This document shows, one piece after another, positions 1-8,216 of a DNA stretch of 8,216 nt. The notes below the pieces were generated by a model that saw only the letters and a program-made list of their open reading frames with translations, did no database searches and had not been told where the DNA came from. The number at the start of each line of letters is the position of its first letter. The stretch's first letter is position 1. This DNA comes from Salinisphaera sp. UBA6602 (lineage in GTDB: Bacteria; Pseudomonadota; Gammaproteobacteria; Nevskiales; Salinisphaeraceae), in NCBI GenBank assembly GCA_002433465.1, contig DJIE01000093.1, positions 1 to 8,216 on the forward strand, written 5' to 3'. A program made the position numbers and the translations under genes.

Positions 1-789
1 AGCATCAATCTCGCGGCTGCGCTGGCCGAGGCCGAGCAGCGCGTGCTGCTTGTGGATATGGATGCCCAGGGCAACGCGACCATGGGCGTGGGCGTGGACA
101 AGAACGCGCTCGAGGCCACCGTCTGCGATTTCCTGCTGGGCGACAAGGGCGTGTCCGAAGCGCTGCAGGTGGTGCTCGACGGACAGTTCTTTCTGCTGGG
201 CGCCAACGGCGACATGACCGCGGCCGAGGTCGGCCTGCGCGATCGCAAGAACGGCCGCCTTGCGCTCAAGCAGGCGCTGGCCGAAATTTCCGACAGTTTC
301 GACTACGTGATCATCGACTGCCCGCCGGCGCTTTCCATGCTCACCGTCAACGCGCTGGCGGCCGCGCGTGGGGTCATCATTCCCATGCAGTGCGAGTATT
401 ACGCGCTGGAAGGCCTGTCCGACCTGCTCGAAACCATCGAGAGCGTGCGCAAGATGATGAACCCGGAGCTCATCATCGAAGGCGTGCTGCGCACCATGCA
501 CGATCCGCGCAATCGCTTGACCGGGGATGTCTCGGCCCAGCTGATCGATTATTTCGGCAGCGCCGTTTACGAAACCTGTATTCCGCGCAACGTGCGCCTG
601 GCCGAAGCGCCCAGCCACGGGGTGCCGATCATGCAGTACGATAGCGCGGCATCGGGCGCGACCGCCTATCGCCAGCTGGCTGCCGAAATTCTCGGACGCG
701 ACGACAGCGAAGTCATCGACGCGCCGCGCAAGGGCGCGCGCCGAGCGGTGTCGTCGTTGTTCGGCCGGCGTCGGCGCAACGCCGGCTAA
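1..789 (+). CDS. parA: ParA (Soj-type) chromosome-partition ATPase, 5' end cut by window edge
   Basis: Frame 1 is open from base 1 to the TAA at 787-789 (262 residues visible). It begins SINLAAALAEAEQRVLLVD, which in ParA/Soj/MinD-type P-loop ATPases follows directly on the KGGVGKTT Walker A loop, so roughly 20 N-terminal residues and the true start lie upstream. A GTG at 43 is internal and not a plausible start. Visible motifs are the A' box VDMDAQGNA (visible residues 18-26), Walker B VIIDCPPAL (bases 307-333), and a Soj-type middle region (QCEYYALEGLSDLLETI). The C-terminus is Arg-rich (FGRRRR). ParA proteins bind non-specific DNA as ATP dimers and, with ParB, move the origin region apart before division. 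parB starts 27 bases downstream, so the two are probably co-transcribed from a promoter outside the window. Assignment is by motif and context; the chromosomal rather than plasmid role is inferred from the adjacent atp operon. Confidence 0.95.
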   Translation, partial: SINLAAALAEAEQRVLLVDMDAQGNATMGVGVDKNALEATVCDFLLGDKGVSEALQVVLDGQFFLLGANGDMTAAEVGLRDRKNGRLALKQALAEISDSFDYVIIDCPPALSMLTVNALAAARGVIIPMQCEYYALEGLSDLLETIESVRKMMNPELIIEGVLRTMHDPRNRLTGDVSAQLIDYFGSAVYETCIPRNVRLAEAPSHGVPIMQYDSAASGATAYRQLAAEILGRDDSEVIDAPRKGARRAVSSLFGRRRRNAG

Positions 790-816
790 AGCGCATCACT
801 CAAACAAGATCGGGCT

Positions 817-1665
817 ATGGCACAGAAAAAACGCGGACTGGGGCGCGGTCTCGAATCGCTGCTTTCCAACGATTTCGACGACACGCCGGAAACCGGCAGC
901 GAACTCGTTGAGCTCGAGCTCGATGCCCTGCGCCCCGGGCGCTATCAGCCCCGTCGCGACATGGACGCGGAGGCGCTGGAAGCCTTGGCGCAGTCGATAC
1001 GGACCCAGGGCGTGGTGCAACCGCTGGTGGTGCGCGACGCCGACGGCGGCTACGAGATCGTTGCCGGCGAGCGGCGCTGGCGTGCGGCGCGTCTGGCGGG
1101 GCTTGCCACCGTACCGGCGGTGGTGCGCCCCATGGCCGACGAGGCCGCCATGGCCGTCGCGCTTATCGAAAACATCCAGCGCGAAGACCTCAACCCGCTC
1201 GAGGAAGCCGCCGCGCTGCGCCGGCTGATCGAGGAATGCGGCATGACCCATGCCGCCTGTGCCGAGGCCGTCGGGCGTTCCAGGGCAAGCGTGTCCAACC
1301 TGCTGCGGCTGGCCGAGCTGGTGCCCGAAGCCCAGGCGCTGCTGCGCGCCGGCGATATCCAGATGGGCCATGCACGGGCCTTGCTGGGCGCGCCGAGCGC
1401 CCTGCAGGCCGATCTCGCCGCGCGGGTGGCAGCACGCCAGCTGACCGTGCGCCAGACCGAAGCCCTGGTGGCCTCGGCCATGGCAGAGAAAGGCGCCGAA
1501 AGCGCGCCGCGGCAAAGCAATCGACTGGTGCGCTTCGAGCACGAGCTGGGCGAAACACTGGGTGCGAAAGTCACCGTGCGCTCGCAACGCGGCGGGCGTG
1601 CCCGGGTGGTGATCGACTATCCCAATGCGGGCGAGCTCGATAATCTGCTCGATCGTCTGAAGTAG
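817..1665 (+). CDS. parB: ParB (Spo0J/Noc family) chromosome-partition DNA-binding CTPase
   Basis: The protein has 282 residues, normal for chromosomal ParB. Domain order is complete. An N-terminal basic ParA-interaction segment [13 protein letters not shown] spans residues 4-16. The ParB/Srx CTP-binding fold includes the GERRWRA motif at 84-90 and box [17 protein letters not shown], at 118-131. A helix-turn-helix with the parS-reading helix ([17 protein letters not shown]) lies at about 149-165, with the HARALL motif at 185-190. A low-complexity linker sits near 220-235, and the C-terminal dimerisation domain ends in LDNLLDRLK. In the family, ParB loads at parS, closes as a CTP clamp and slides on DNA, stimulating ParA. 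The ATG at 817 is chosen because the N-terminal ParA-binding motif begins directly after it; only a weak purine stretch (AAGAT, 806-810) precedes it, so translation may depend on coupling to parA. No parS-like site was found in the window. Confidence 0.96.
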   Translation: MAQKKRGLGRGLESLLSNDFDDTPETGSELVELELDALRPGRYQPRRDMDAEALEALAQSIRTQGVVQPLVVRDADGGYEIVAGERRWRAARLAGLATVPAVVRPMADEAAMAVALIENIQREDLNPLEEAAALRRLIEECGMTHAACAEAVGRSRASVSNLLRLAELVPEAQALLRAGDIQMGHARALLGAPSALQADLAARVAARQLTVRQTEALVASAMAEKGAESAPRQSNRLVRFEHELGETLGAKVTVRSQRGGRARVVIDYPNAGELDNLLDRLK

Positions 1666-1722
1666 CGGTTGCGCTGCGTGCTGATCGCATTTTGTTGTAA
1701 ATAACAGGCGTTTTCGGCGCGA

Positions 1723-1751
1723 TTGACCTTCCATTTCGCTTTGTCTATAGT
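1723..1751 (+). promoter_or_regulatory. Sigma-70-type promoter for the atp operon
   Basis: TTGACC at 1723-1728 and TATAGT at 1746-1751 are separated by exactly 17 bases, each one mismatch from the sigma-70 consensus. The AT-rich stretch at 1689-1704 lies where an upstream (UP) element could act. Transcription would start at about A1758, giving a leader of about 47-62 bases before atpI. The site lies in the 139-base gap between parB and atpI, where the main atp promoter is located in E. coli. The match is read directly from the sequence; activity is inferred. Confidence 0.75.
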
Positions 1752-1771
1752 CCGCCGAGCGTTGGGCGCGC

Positions 1772-1786
1772 CGCGAGTGATTCGCG
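1772..1786 (+). other. Small hairpin in the atp operon leader
   Basis: CGCGA (1772-1776) and TCGCG (1782-1786) form a perfect 5-bp inverted repeat around a 5-base loop. It lies inside the predicted transcript leader, about 10 bases before the GGAG at 1796-1799. No T-tract follows, so it is not an intrinsic terminator. It may modulate leader stability or access to the atpI ribosome binding site. It is short enough to be chance in GC-rich DNA. Confidence 0.35.
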
Positions 1787-1795
1787 TGTCCGTCC

Positions 1796-1804
1796 GGAGC
1801 CGCG

Positions 1805-1812
<8 letters not shown>
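1796..1812 (+). promoter_or_regulatory. Two alternative ribosome binding sites for atpI
   Basis: GGAG at 1796-1799 sits 5 bases before GTG 1805. A G-run at 1807-1812 sits 7 bases before GTG 1820. Both GTGs are in the atpI frame, and an ATG follows at 1847 with no good Shine-Dalgarno sequence. The true start is therefore one of the two GTG codons and cannot be settled from this sequence alone. Confidence 0.45.
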
Positions 1813-3092
<1,280 letters not shown>

Positions 3093-3139
3093 TCGATCGA
3101 CACCACCAACCACTGACTGACTCGTAAACTGGAGAGTAG

Positions 3140-3421
<282 letters not shown>

Positions 3422-3440
3422 ACACCGGGTTCGCCACGTC

Positions 3441-3458
3441 GCTTAACTCGAGTTACGC
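3441..3458 (+). other. Palindrome/hairpin in the atpE-atpF gap
   Basis: TAACTCGAGTTA at 3444-3455 is a perfect 12-base palindrome. Flanking GC/GC bases (3441-3442 with 3457-3458) extend it to a 7-position stem with one mismatch around a TCGA loop. It lies 19 bases after the atpE stop and just before the atpF ribosome binding site, without a T-tract. It could protect or delimit the atpE message; function is unproven. Confidence 0.35.
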
Positions 3459-3474
3459 AAGCCAGGGATAACCC

Positions 3475-3948
3475 ATGAGCATCAATGCCACACTGCTGGC
3501 CCAGATGATCGTCTTCGCGGTCTTCGTCTGGTTCACCATGAAGTTCGTATGGCCGCCGATCATGCAGGCCATGCGTGATCGTCAGAAGCGGATCAGCGAA
3601 GGTCTCGCGGCCGCCGAGCGCGGCGTTCGTGAGCTGAACGAGGCCACGGCCAAGGCCGAGGATATGGTCGCCAAGGCGCGTACGCAGGCGCAGGAAATCC
3701 TGACCAATGCGCAGCGCCAGGCCGACGAAACGCTCGAGCGTGCCCGTGAAGATGCGCGTGCCGAAGGCGAGCGCATCGTGACCGCGGCGCGTGAGGAAGT
3801 CGACCAGGCCGTAGTCTCCGCGAAGGAAGATCTACGCCGCGAGGTCGGCGCACTGGCCGTCGTGGGCGCCGAGCGCATTCTCAAGCGCGAGATCGACGCC
3901 AAGGCGCACAATGACATCATCGACGACCTCGTCGCGGAGATTCGTTAG
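3475..3948 (+). CDS. atpF: F-type ATP synthase subunit b (peripheral stalk)
   Basis: The 157-residue protein matches the length of E. coli b (156). A single N-terminal membrane helix (about residues 5-26) begins [10 protein letters not shown] and ends at VWPPIM, closely paralleling the E. coli start. It is followed by [11 protein letters not shown] with R36, the conserved arginine near the membrane exit. From about 40 to 140 the sequence is a highly charged Ala/Glu/Arg-rich coiled coil with no hydrophobic breaks, the tether and dimerisation region. The C-terminal part ([15 protein letters not shown], 127-141, and DDLVAEIR at the end) is the delta-binding end. Two copies hold the alpha3-beta3 head against the turning rotor. 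AGGGAT at 3464-3469 serves as Shine-Dalgarno. Its stop is 2 bases from atpH, indicating translational coupling. Confidence 0.97.
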   Translation: MSINATLLAQMIVFAVFVWFTMKFVWPPIMQAMRDRQKRISEGLAAAERGVRELNEATAKAEDMVAKARTQAQEILTNAQRQADETLERAREDARAEGERIVTAAREEVDQAVVSAKEDLRREVGALAVVGAERILKREIDAKAHNDIIDDLVAEIR

Positions 3949-3950
3949 CC

Positions 3951-4487
3951 ATGGCAGAGACGCAAACACTGGCACGGCCCTATGCCGAGGCCGTGTTCGA
4001 GCTCGCCGAATCCAACGGCCGGCTGGACCAGTGGTCGCGGGCGCTCGAAGCGCTTTCGGCCATCGTGTCCAATCCGGACGTGGCGTTGCTTCTGGACAAC
4101 CCCGAGATCAGCGATAGTCGACTGGTCGAGCTGGTGGTCGAGATCGGCGGCGACGATATGGATGAGGCCAGTCGGAACTTCGTTCGGCTGCTCGTCGACA
4201 ACGGGCGGCTGGGCCTCGCGCCGGTGATTGCGTCACTCTACGAGCAGCGCAAGGCCGAGGCCGAGAACCGGGTGGACGTCAGTGTCACCTCGGCCGTCGA
4301 GTTCTCCGAAGAGCAGCGTGCGGCGCTCGTCAAGTCGCTGGAAAAACGGCTTGCCCGCAACGTTTCGCTGACGTTCGAACAGGATGAAGACGTGATCGGC
4401 GGCGCGATTATCCGCGCTGGCGATCTGGTGATCGACGGTTCGTTGCGCGCACAGCTTGAGCGCATGCGCCAGTCGCTCGCGCAATAG
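3951..4487 (+). CDS. atpH: F-type ATP synthase subunit delta (OSCP-like stalk connector)
   Basis: The 178-residue protein has the length of E. coli delta (177). The N-terminal six-helix domain (about 1-105) begins [15 protein letters not shown], the usual opening, and binds the N-termini of alpha at the top of F1. The C-terminal domain holds the family signature [20 protein letters not shown] at 145-164, followed by [10 protein letters not shown], and contacts the end of the b dimer. Delta thereby links the stator stalk to the catalytic head. The start codon lies 2 bases after the atpF stop, and its Shine-Dalgarno sequence GGAGA (3936-3940) is inside atpF, so its translation is very likely coupled to that of b. 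No missing or odd features were seen. Confidence 0.97.
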   Translation: MAETQTLARPYAEAVFELAESNGRLDQWSRALEALSAIVSNPDVALLLDNPEISDSRLVELVVEIGGDDMDEASRNFVRLLVDNGRLGLAPVIASLYEQRKAEAENRVDVSVTSAVEFSEEQRAALVKSLEKRLARNVSLTFEQDEDVIGGAIIRAGDLVIDGSLRAQLERMRQSLAQ

Positions 4488-4509
4488 CCCGGCCCACAAG
4501 CGATCATCC

Positions 4510-4531
4510 GCTGGCGGCAGCTCGCCGCAGC
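4510..4531 (+). other. GC-rich hairpin in the atpH-atpA gap
   Basis: GCTG (4510-4513) pairs with CAGC (4528-4531) and CGGC (4515-4518) with GCCG (4524-4527). This makes an 8-bp stem with one bulged G (4514) and a 5-base loop AGCTC. It ends 11 bases before the atpA Shine-Dalgarno sequence at 4543. With no T-tract it is not a terminator. It could stabilise or define a processed atpA message. Confidence 0.45.
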
Positions 4532-4542
4532 GACATGGATAC

Positions 4543-4548
4543 AGAGGA
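4543..4548 (+). promoter_or_regulatory. Ribosome binding site that fixes the atpA start
   Basis: AGAGGA at 4543-4548 is 9 bases before ATG 4558. The same reading frame is open further upstream to an ATG at 4456 inside atpH. However, the 34 extra codons have no family similarity, and the start at 4558 gives exactly 513 residues beginning [10 protein letters not shown], the standard alpha N-terminus. Confidence 0.85.
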
Positions 4549-4557
4549 ATAAGGTCA

Positions 4558-6099
4558 ATGCAACTCAATCCGTCGGAAATTTCAGACCTGATCAAGAAAC
4601 GGATCGAAAACTTCGATTCCGTGACCGAGTCCCGCAATGTCGGCACGCTGGTGAGCCTGGCCGACGGCATCGCAAAAATTCACGGCCTGGCCGATGCGAT
4701 GCAGGGCGAGATGCTCGAATTCCCCGGCGGCACCTACGGTATCGCGCTCAACCTCGAGCGGGATTCGGTGGGCGCGGTGCTTATGGGTGAGTACACCCAT
4801 ATCTCCGAAGGCTGCGAAGTCAAGACGACCGGTCGAATCCTCGAAGTGCCGGTGGGCGACGAGCTGCTCGGGCGCGTGGTCGACCCGCTGGGCAACCCGA
4901 TCGACGGCAAGGGCGAGCTGGGCACCACCCAGACGTCGCCGATCGAGAAGGTTGCCCCGGGCGTGATCGAGCGTCAGTCCGTCGACGAGCCGGTCCAGAC
5001 CGGTCTGAAGTCGATCGACGCGATGATCCCGATCGGCCGCGGCCAGCGTGAGCTGATCATTGGCGACCGCCAGATCGGCAAGACCGCGATCGCGATCGAC
5101 GCCATCATCAATCAGAAGAACACGGGCATTAAGTGCATCTACGTGGCCATCGGGCAGAAGAACAGCTCGATCGCCAACGTCGTGCGCAAGCTCGAGCAGG
5201 AAGGCGCGATGGATCACACCATCGTGGTCGCAGCCGGTGCCGCGATTTCGCCGGCGCTGCAGTACATCGCGCCCTATGCCGGCTGCTCGATGGGCGAGTT
5301 CTTCCGCGACAAGGGCGAAGACGCCCTGATCGTTTACGACGATCTGTCCAAGCAGGCGGTCGCCTATCGCCAGATCTCGCTGCTGCTGCGTCGTCCGCCG
5401 GGGCGTGAAGCCTATCCGGGTGACGTGTTCTATCTGCATTCACGGTTGCTGGAACGCGCTTCGCGTATCAACGCCGATTACGTGGAAGAGCTGACCGGCG
5501 GCAAGGTCAAGGGCCAGACCGGTTCGCTGACCGCGCTGCCGATCATCGAAACCCAGGCCGGCGACGTGTCCGCGTTCGTGCCCACCAACGTGATCTCGAT
5601 CACCGACGGCCAGATATATCTGGAAACGGATATGTTCAACTCCGGCACGCGTCCGGCGGTGAACGCCGGCCTGTCGGTGTCGCGTGTGGGTGGTTCGGCC
5701 CAGACCAAGATCATCAAGAAGCTCGGTGGCGGTATCCGCCTGGCGCTGGCGCAGTACCGCGAACTCGCGGCCTTCGCGCAGTTCGCCTCGGACCTCGACG
5801 ACGCGACGCGCAAGCAGCTCGAGCACGGTGAGCGTGTCACCAAGCTGATGATCCAGAAGCAGTACAACCCGCTGTCGGTTGCGCTGACCGCATCTTCGCT
5901 GTTCGCGGCGGAAGAGGGCTATCTGGACGACGTCGACGCTGACAAGGTCACCGATTTCGAAGCCGCGCTGCACCAGTACATGGAAAGCGAGCAGAAGGAG
6001 CTGGTGGACAAGATCAACGACACCGGCGACTACAGCGACGAAATCAAGTCCGGGCTGCACAGCGCGCTGAAGGAATTCAAGGAAACGCATACGTGGTAA
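4558..6099 (+). CDS. atpA: F-type ATP synthase subunit alpha (non-catalytic nucleotide-binding F1 subunit)
   Basis: The 513-residue protein equals E. coli alpha in length, with motifs at the same positions. An N-terminal beta-barrel (about 25-95) is followed by the nucleotide-binding domain. The P-loop GDRQIGKT is at 169-176; the Ile in place of the E. coli Thr is, as I recall, normal in Pseudomonas. The conserved segment [16 protein letters not shown] (257-272) contains the Walker B-like strand and is followed by [15 protein letters not shown]. The arginine finger R376 lies in [10 protein letters not shown] (373-382) and completes the catalytic sites of neighbouring beta subunits. The C-terminal helical domain contains [13 protein letters not shown] (402-414). 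Alpha alternates with beta in the alpha3-beta3 hexamer and binds regulatory Mg-ATP. Glu codons GAA and GAG are used about equally here, and CCA (Pro) is absent. This serves as the baseline against which the 3' part of atpD stands out. Confidence 0.99.
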   Translation: MQLNPSEISDLIKKRIENFDSVTESRNVGTLVSLADGIAKIHGLADAMQGEMLEFPGGTYGIALNLERDSVGAVLMGEYTHISEGCEVKTTGRILEVPVGDELLGRVVDPLGNPIDGKGELGTTQTSPIEKVAPGVIERQSVDEPVQTGLKSIDAMIPIGRGQRELIIGDRQIGKTAIAIDAIINQKNTGIKCIYVAIGQKNSSIANVVRKLEQEGAMDHTIVVAAGAAISPALQYIAPYAGCSMGEFFRDKGEDALIVYDDLSKQAVAYRQISLLLRRPPGREAYPGDVFYLHSRLLERASRINADYVEELTGGKVKGQTGSLTALPIIETQAGDVSAFVPTNVISITDGQIYLETDMFNSGTRPAVNAGLSVSRVGGSAQTKIIKKLGGGIRLALAQYRELAAFAQFASDLDDATRKQLEHGERVTKLMIQKQYNPLSVALTASSLFAAEEGYLDDVDADKVTDFEAALHQYMESEQKELVDKINDTGDYSDEIKSGLHSALKEFKETHTW

Positions 6100-6136
6100 C
6101 ACCGCGCGTTCCTGAGTCCACCAACGGAGTCAACTG

Positions 6137-6997
6137 ATGGCCGGCGGCAAGGAAGTCAAAAGCAAGATCAAGAGCGTAGAAAATACGCAGAAGATCACCA
6201 AGGCCATGGAAATGGTCGCCGCGTCGAAGATGCGCAAGGCCCAGGAGCGCGTGGAAGCGTCGCGGCCGTATGCCCAGAAGATTCGGCGCACGATCGGCCA
6301 TCTGGCGCAGGCGAATCCCGACTTCAAGCATCCGTTCATGGTGGAGCGCGAGGTCAATCGCGTCGGCATGATCGTGGTGTCGACCGATCGCGGCCTGTGC
6401 GGCGGTTTGAACATCAACCTGTTCCGCAAGGTGCTCGCCGAGCTGCGCGAGTGGGATAAAAAGAACGTCCCGGTCGATGTCGTGGTGGTGGGCCGCAAGG
6501 CAGCGAGCTTCTTTCGCCGCATCAAGGACATCAAGGCCGAGGTCACCGACCTCGGTGATCGCCCGCATCTTGAGGACCTGATCGGTACGATCAAGGTCAT
6601 GCTCGATGACTATCGTGAAGGCGATATCGATCGTCTTTTCCTGATGGGCAACGAGTTCGTCAATACGATGACGCAGCGTCCGGATATCCAGCAGCTGCTG
6701 CCGGTGCCCGAGGACGAAGACGACGAGCTGCCCGACCACTGGGACTACATCTACGAGCCCGAGCCGCCGGAACTGCTGGAATCGATTCTGGTGCGCTACG
6801 TCGAGGCCCAGGTTTACCAGGGCGTGGTAGAAAACGTGGCCTGCGAGATGGCTGCGCGCATGGTCGCCATGAAATCCGCGTCGGATAACGCGGGCGACAT
6901 CATCGACGACCTGCAACTCGAGTACAACAAGCAGCGCCAGGCGGCGATTACGCAGGAGCTGTCGGAGATCGTGGCCGGCGCGGCCGCGGTATCGTAA
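6137..6997 (+). CDS. atpG: F-type ATP synthase subunit gamma (central rotor shaft)
   Basis: The 286-residue protein matches E. coli gamma (287). The N-terminal helix includes [20 protein letters not shown] (11-30), with the conserved Met near position 26 that faces beta. The Rossmann-like middle domain carries [11 protein letters not shown] at 82-92. The C-terminal helix is [18 protein letters not shown] (268-285), the part of the coiled coil that penetrates the alpha3-beta3 cavity. The strongly conserved [16 protein letters not shown] (222-237) and [14 protein letters not shown] (240-253) are also intact. Gamma turns with the c-ring and forces the catalytic sites through their cycle. GGAG at 6126-6129 lies 7 bases before the ATG. 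It has the usual neighbours, alpha upstream and beta downstream, with 37- and 68-base gaps. Nothing abnormal was seen. Confidence 0.98.
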   Translation: MAGGKEVKSKIKSVENTQKITKAMEMVAASKMRKAQERVEASRPYAQKIRRTIGHLAQANPDFKHPFMVEREVNRVGMIVVSTDRGLCGGLNINLFRKVLAELREWDKKNVPVDVVVVGRKAASFFRRIKDIKAEVTDLGDRPHLEDLIGTIKVMLDDYREGDIDRLFLMGNEFVNTMTQRPDIQQLLPVPEDEDDELPDHWDYIYEPEPPELLESILVRYVEAQVYQGVVENVACEMAARMVAMKSASDNAGDIIDDLQLEYNKQRQAAITQELSEIVAGAAAVS

Positions 6998-7020
6998 GAG
7001 CCTAACAAGCCAAACCCTAG

Positions 7021-8216
<1,196 letters not shown>

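Noticed and set aside
1675..1697. Possible intrinsic terminator after parB: TGCG-loop-CGCA followed by TTTTGTTG.
   Set aside because: The stem is only 4 bp and the T-run is interrupted, too weak to call a terminator.
4456..4557. In-frame N-terminal extension of AtpA by 34 codons.
   Set aside because: It overlaps atpH, has no family similarity, and the start at 4558 has a Shine-Dalgarno sequence and gives the standard 513-residue alpha.
5047..5098. Ile in place of Thr in the alpha P-loop (GDRQIGKT instead of E. coli GDRQTGKT).
   Set aside because: As I recall, the same variant is present in Pseudomonas alpha subunits, so it is not unusual.

Overview
This window is ordinary bacterial core-genome DNA. 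It holds the 3' part of a chromosome-partition operon (parA-parB), followed by almost all of an F-type ATP synthase operon (atpI-atpB-atpE-atpF-atpH-atpA-atpG-atpD). Every gene lies on the + strand. The order parA-parB-atpI-B-E-F-H-A-G-D, the visibly high GC content, and the lengths and motifs of the subunits point to a high-GC gammaproteobacterium. Alpha is 513 aa with a GDRQIGKT P-loop, and the c subunit reads [12 protein letters not shown], both of which recall Pseudomonas and its relatives. I cannot name the genus with confidence. In many gammaproteobacteria this block lies close to the replication origin.

Layout: positions 1-789 are parA, cut by the left edge just after its Walker A motif. 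Positions 817-1665 are parB. A 139-base gap (1666-1804) carries a near-consensus sigma-70 promoter (TTGACC, 17 bases, TATAGT; 1723-1751) that should drive the atp operon, then a short structured leader. Next come atpI (1805), atpB (2250), atpE (3143), atpF (3475), atpH (3951), atpA (4558), atpG (6137) and atpD (7066, cut by the right edge after 383 codons). The gene for epsilon (atpC) is expected just beyond the window. No gap between genes exceeds 300 bases.

How the genes work together: ParA (ATPase) and ParB (CTP-dependent DNA-binding clamp) segregate the origin region of the chromosome. AtpB, AtpE and AtpF (a, c, b) form the membrane Fo sector that conducts protons. AtpH, AtpA, AtpG and AtpD (delta, alpha, gamma, beta) form most of the catalytic F1 sector. 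AtpI is an accessory membrane protein linked to c-ring assembly. The proton-channel arginine of a, the carboxylate of c, the P-loops of alpha and beta, the beta catalytic glutamate and the alpha arginine finger are all present.

I see no new system, mobile element, CRISPR array, tRNA or rRNA. The one observation I find notable is in atpD. Up to about residue 186 the beta subunit looks typically gammaproteobacterial. After that it carries a net 6-residue insertion and a run of residues more typical of other phyla, and glutamate codons switch from mostly GAA to GAG only (16 in a row). This suggests intragenic recombination, or a chimeric assembly. A second, weaker observation is that several of the longer atp intergenic gaps contain an inverted repeat without a T-tract close to the next gene's ribosome binding site.
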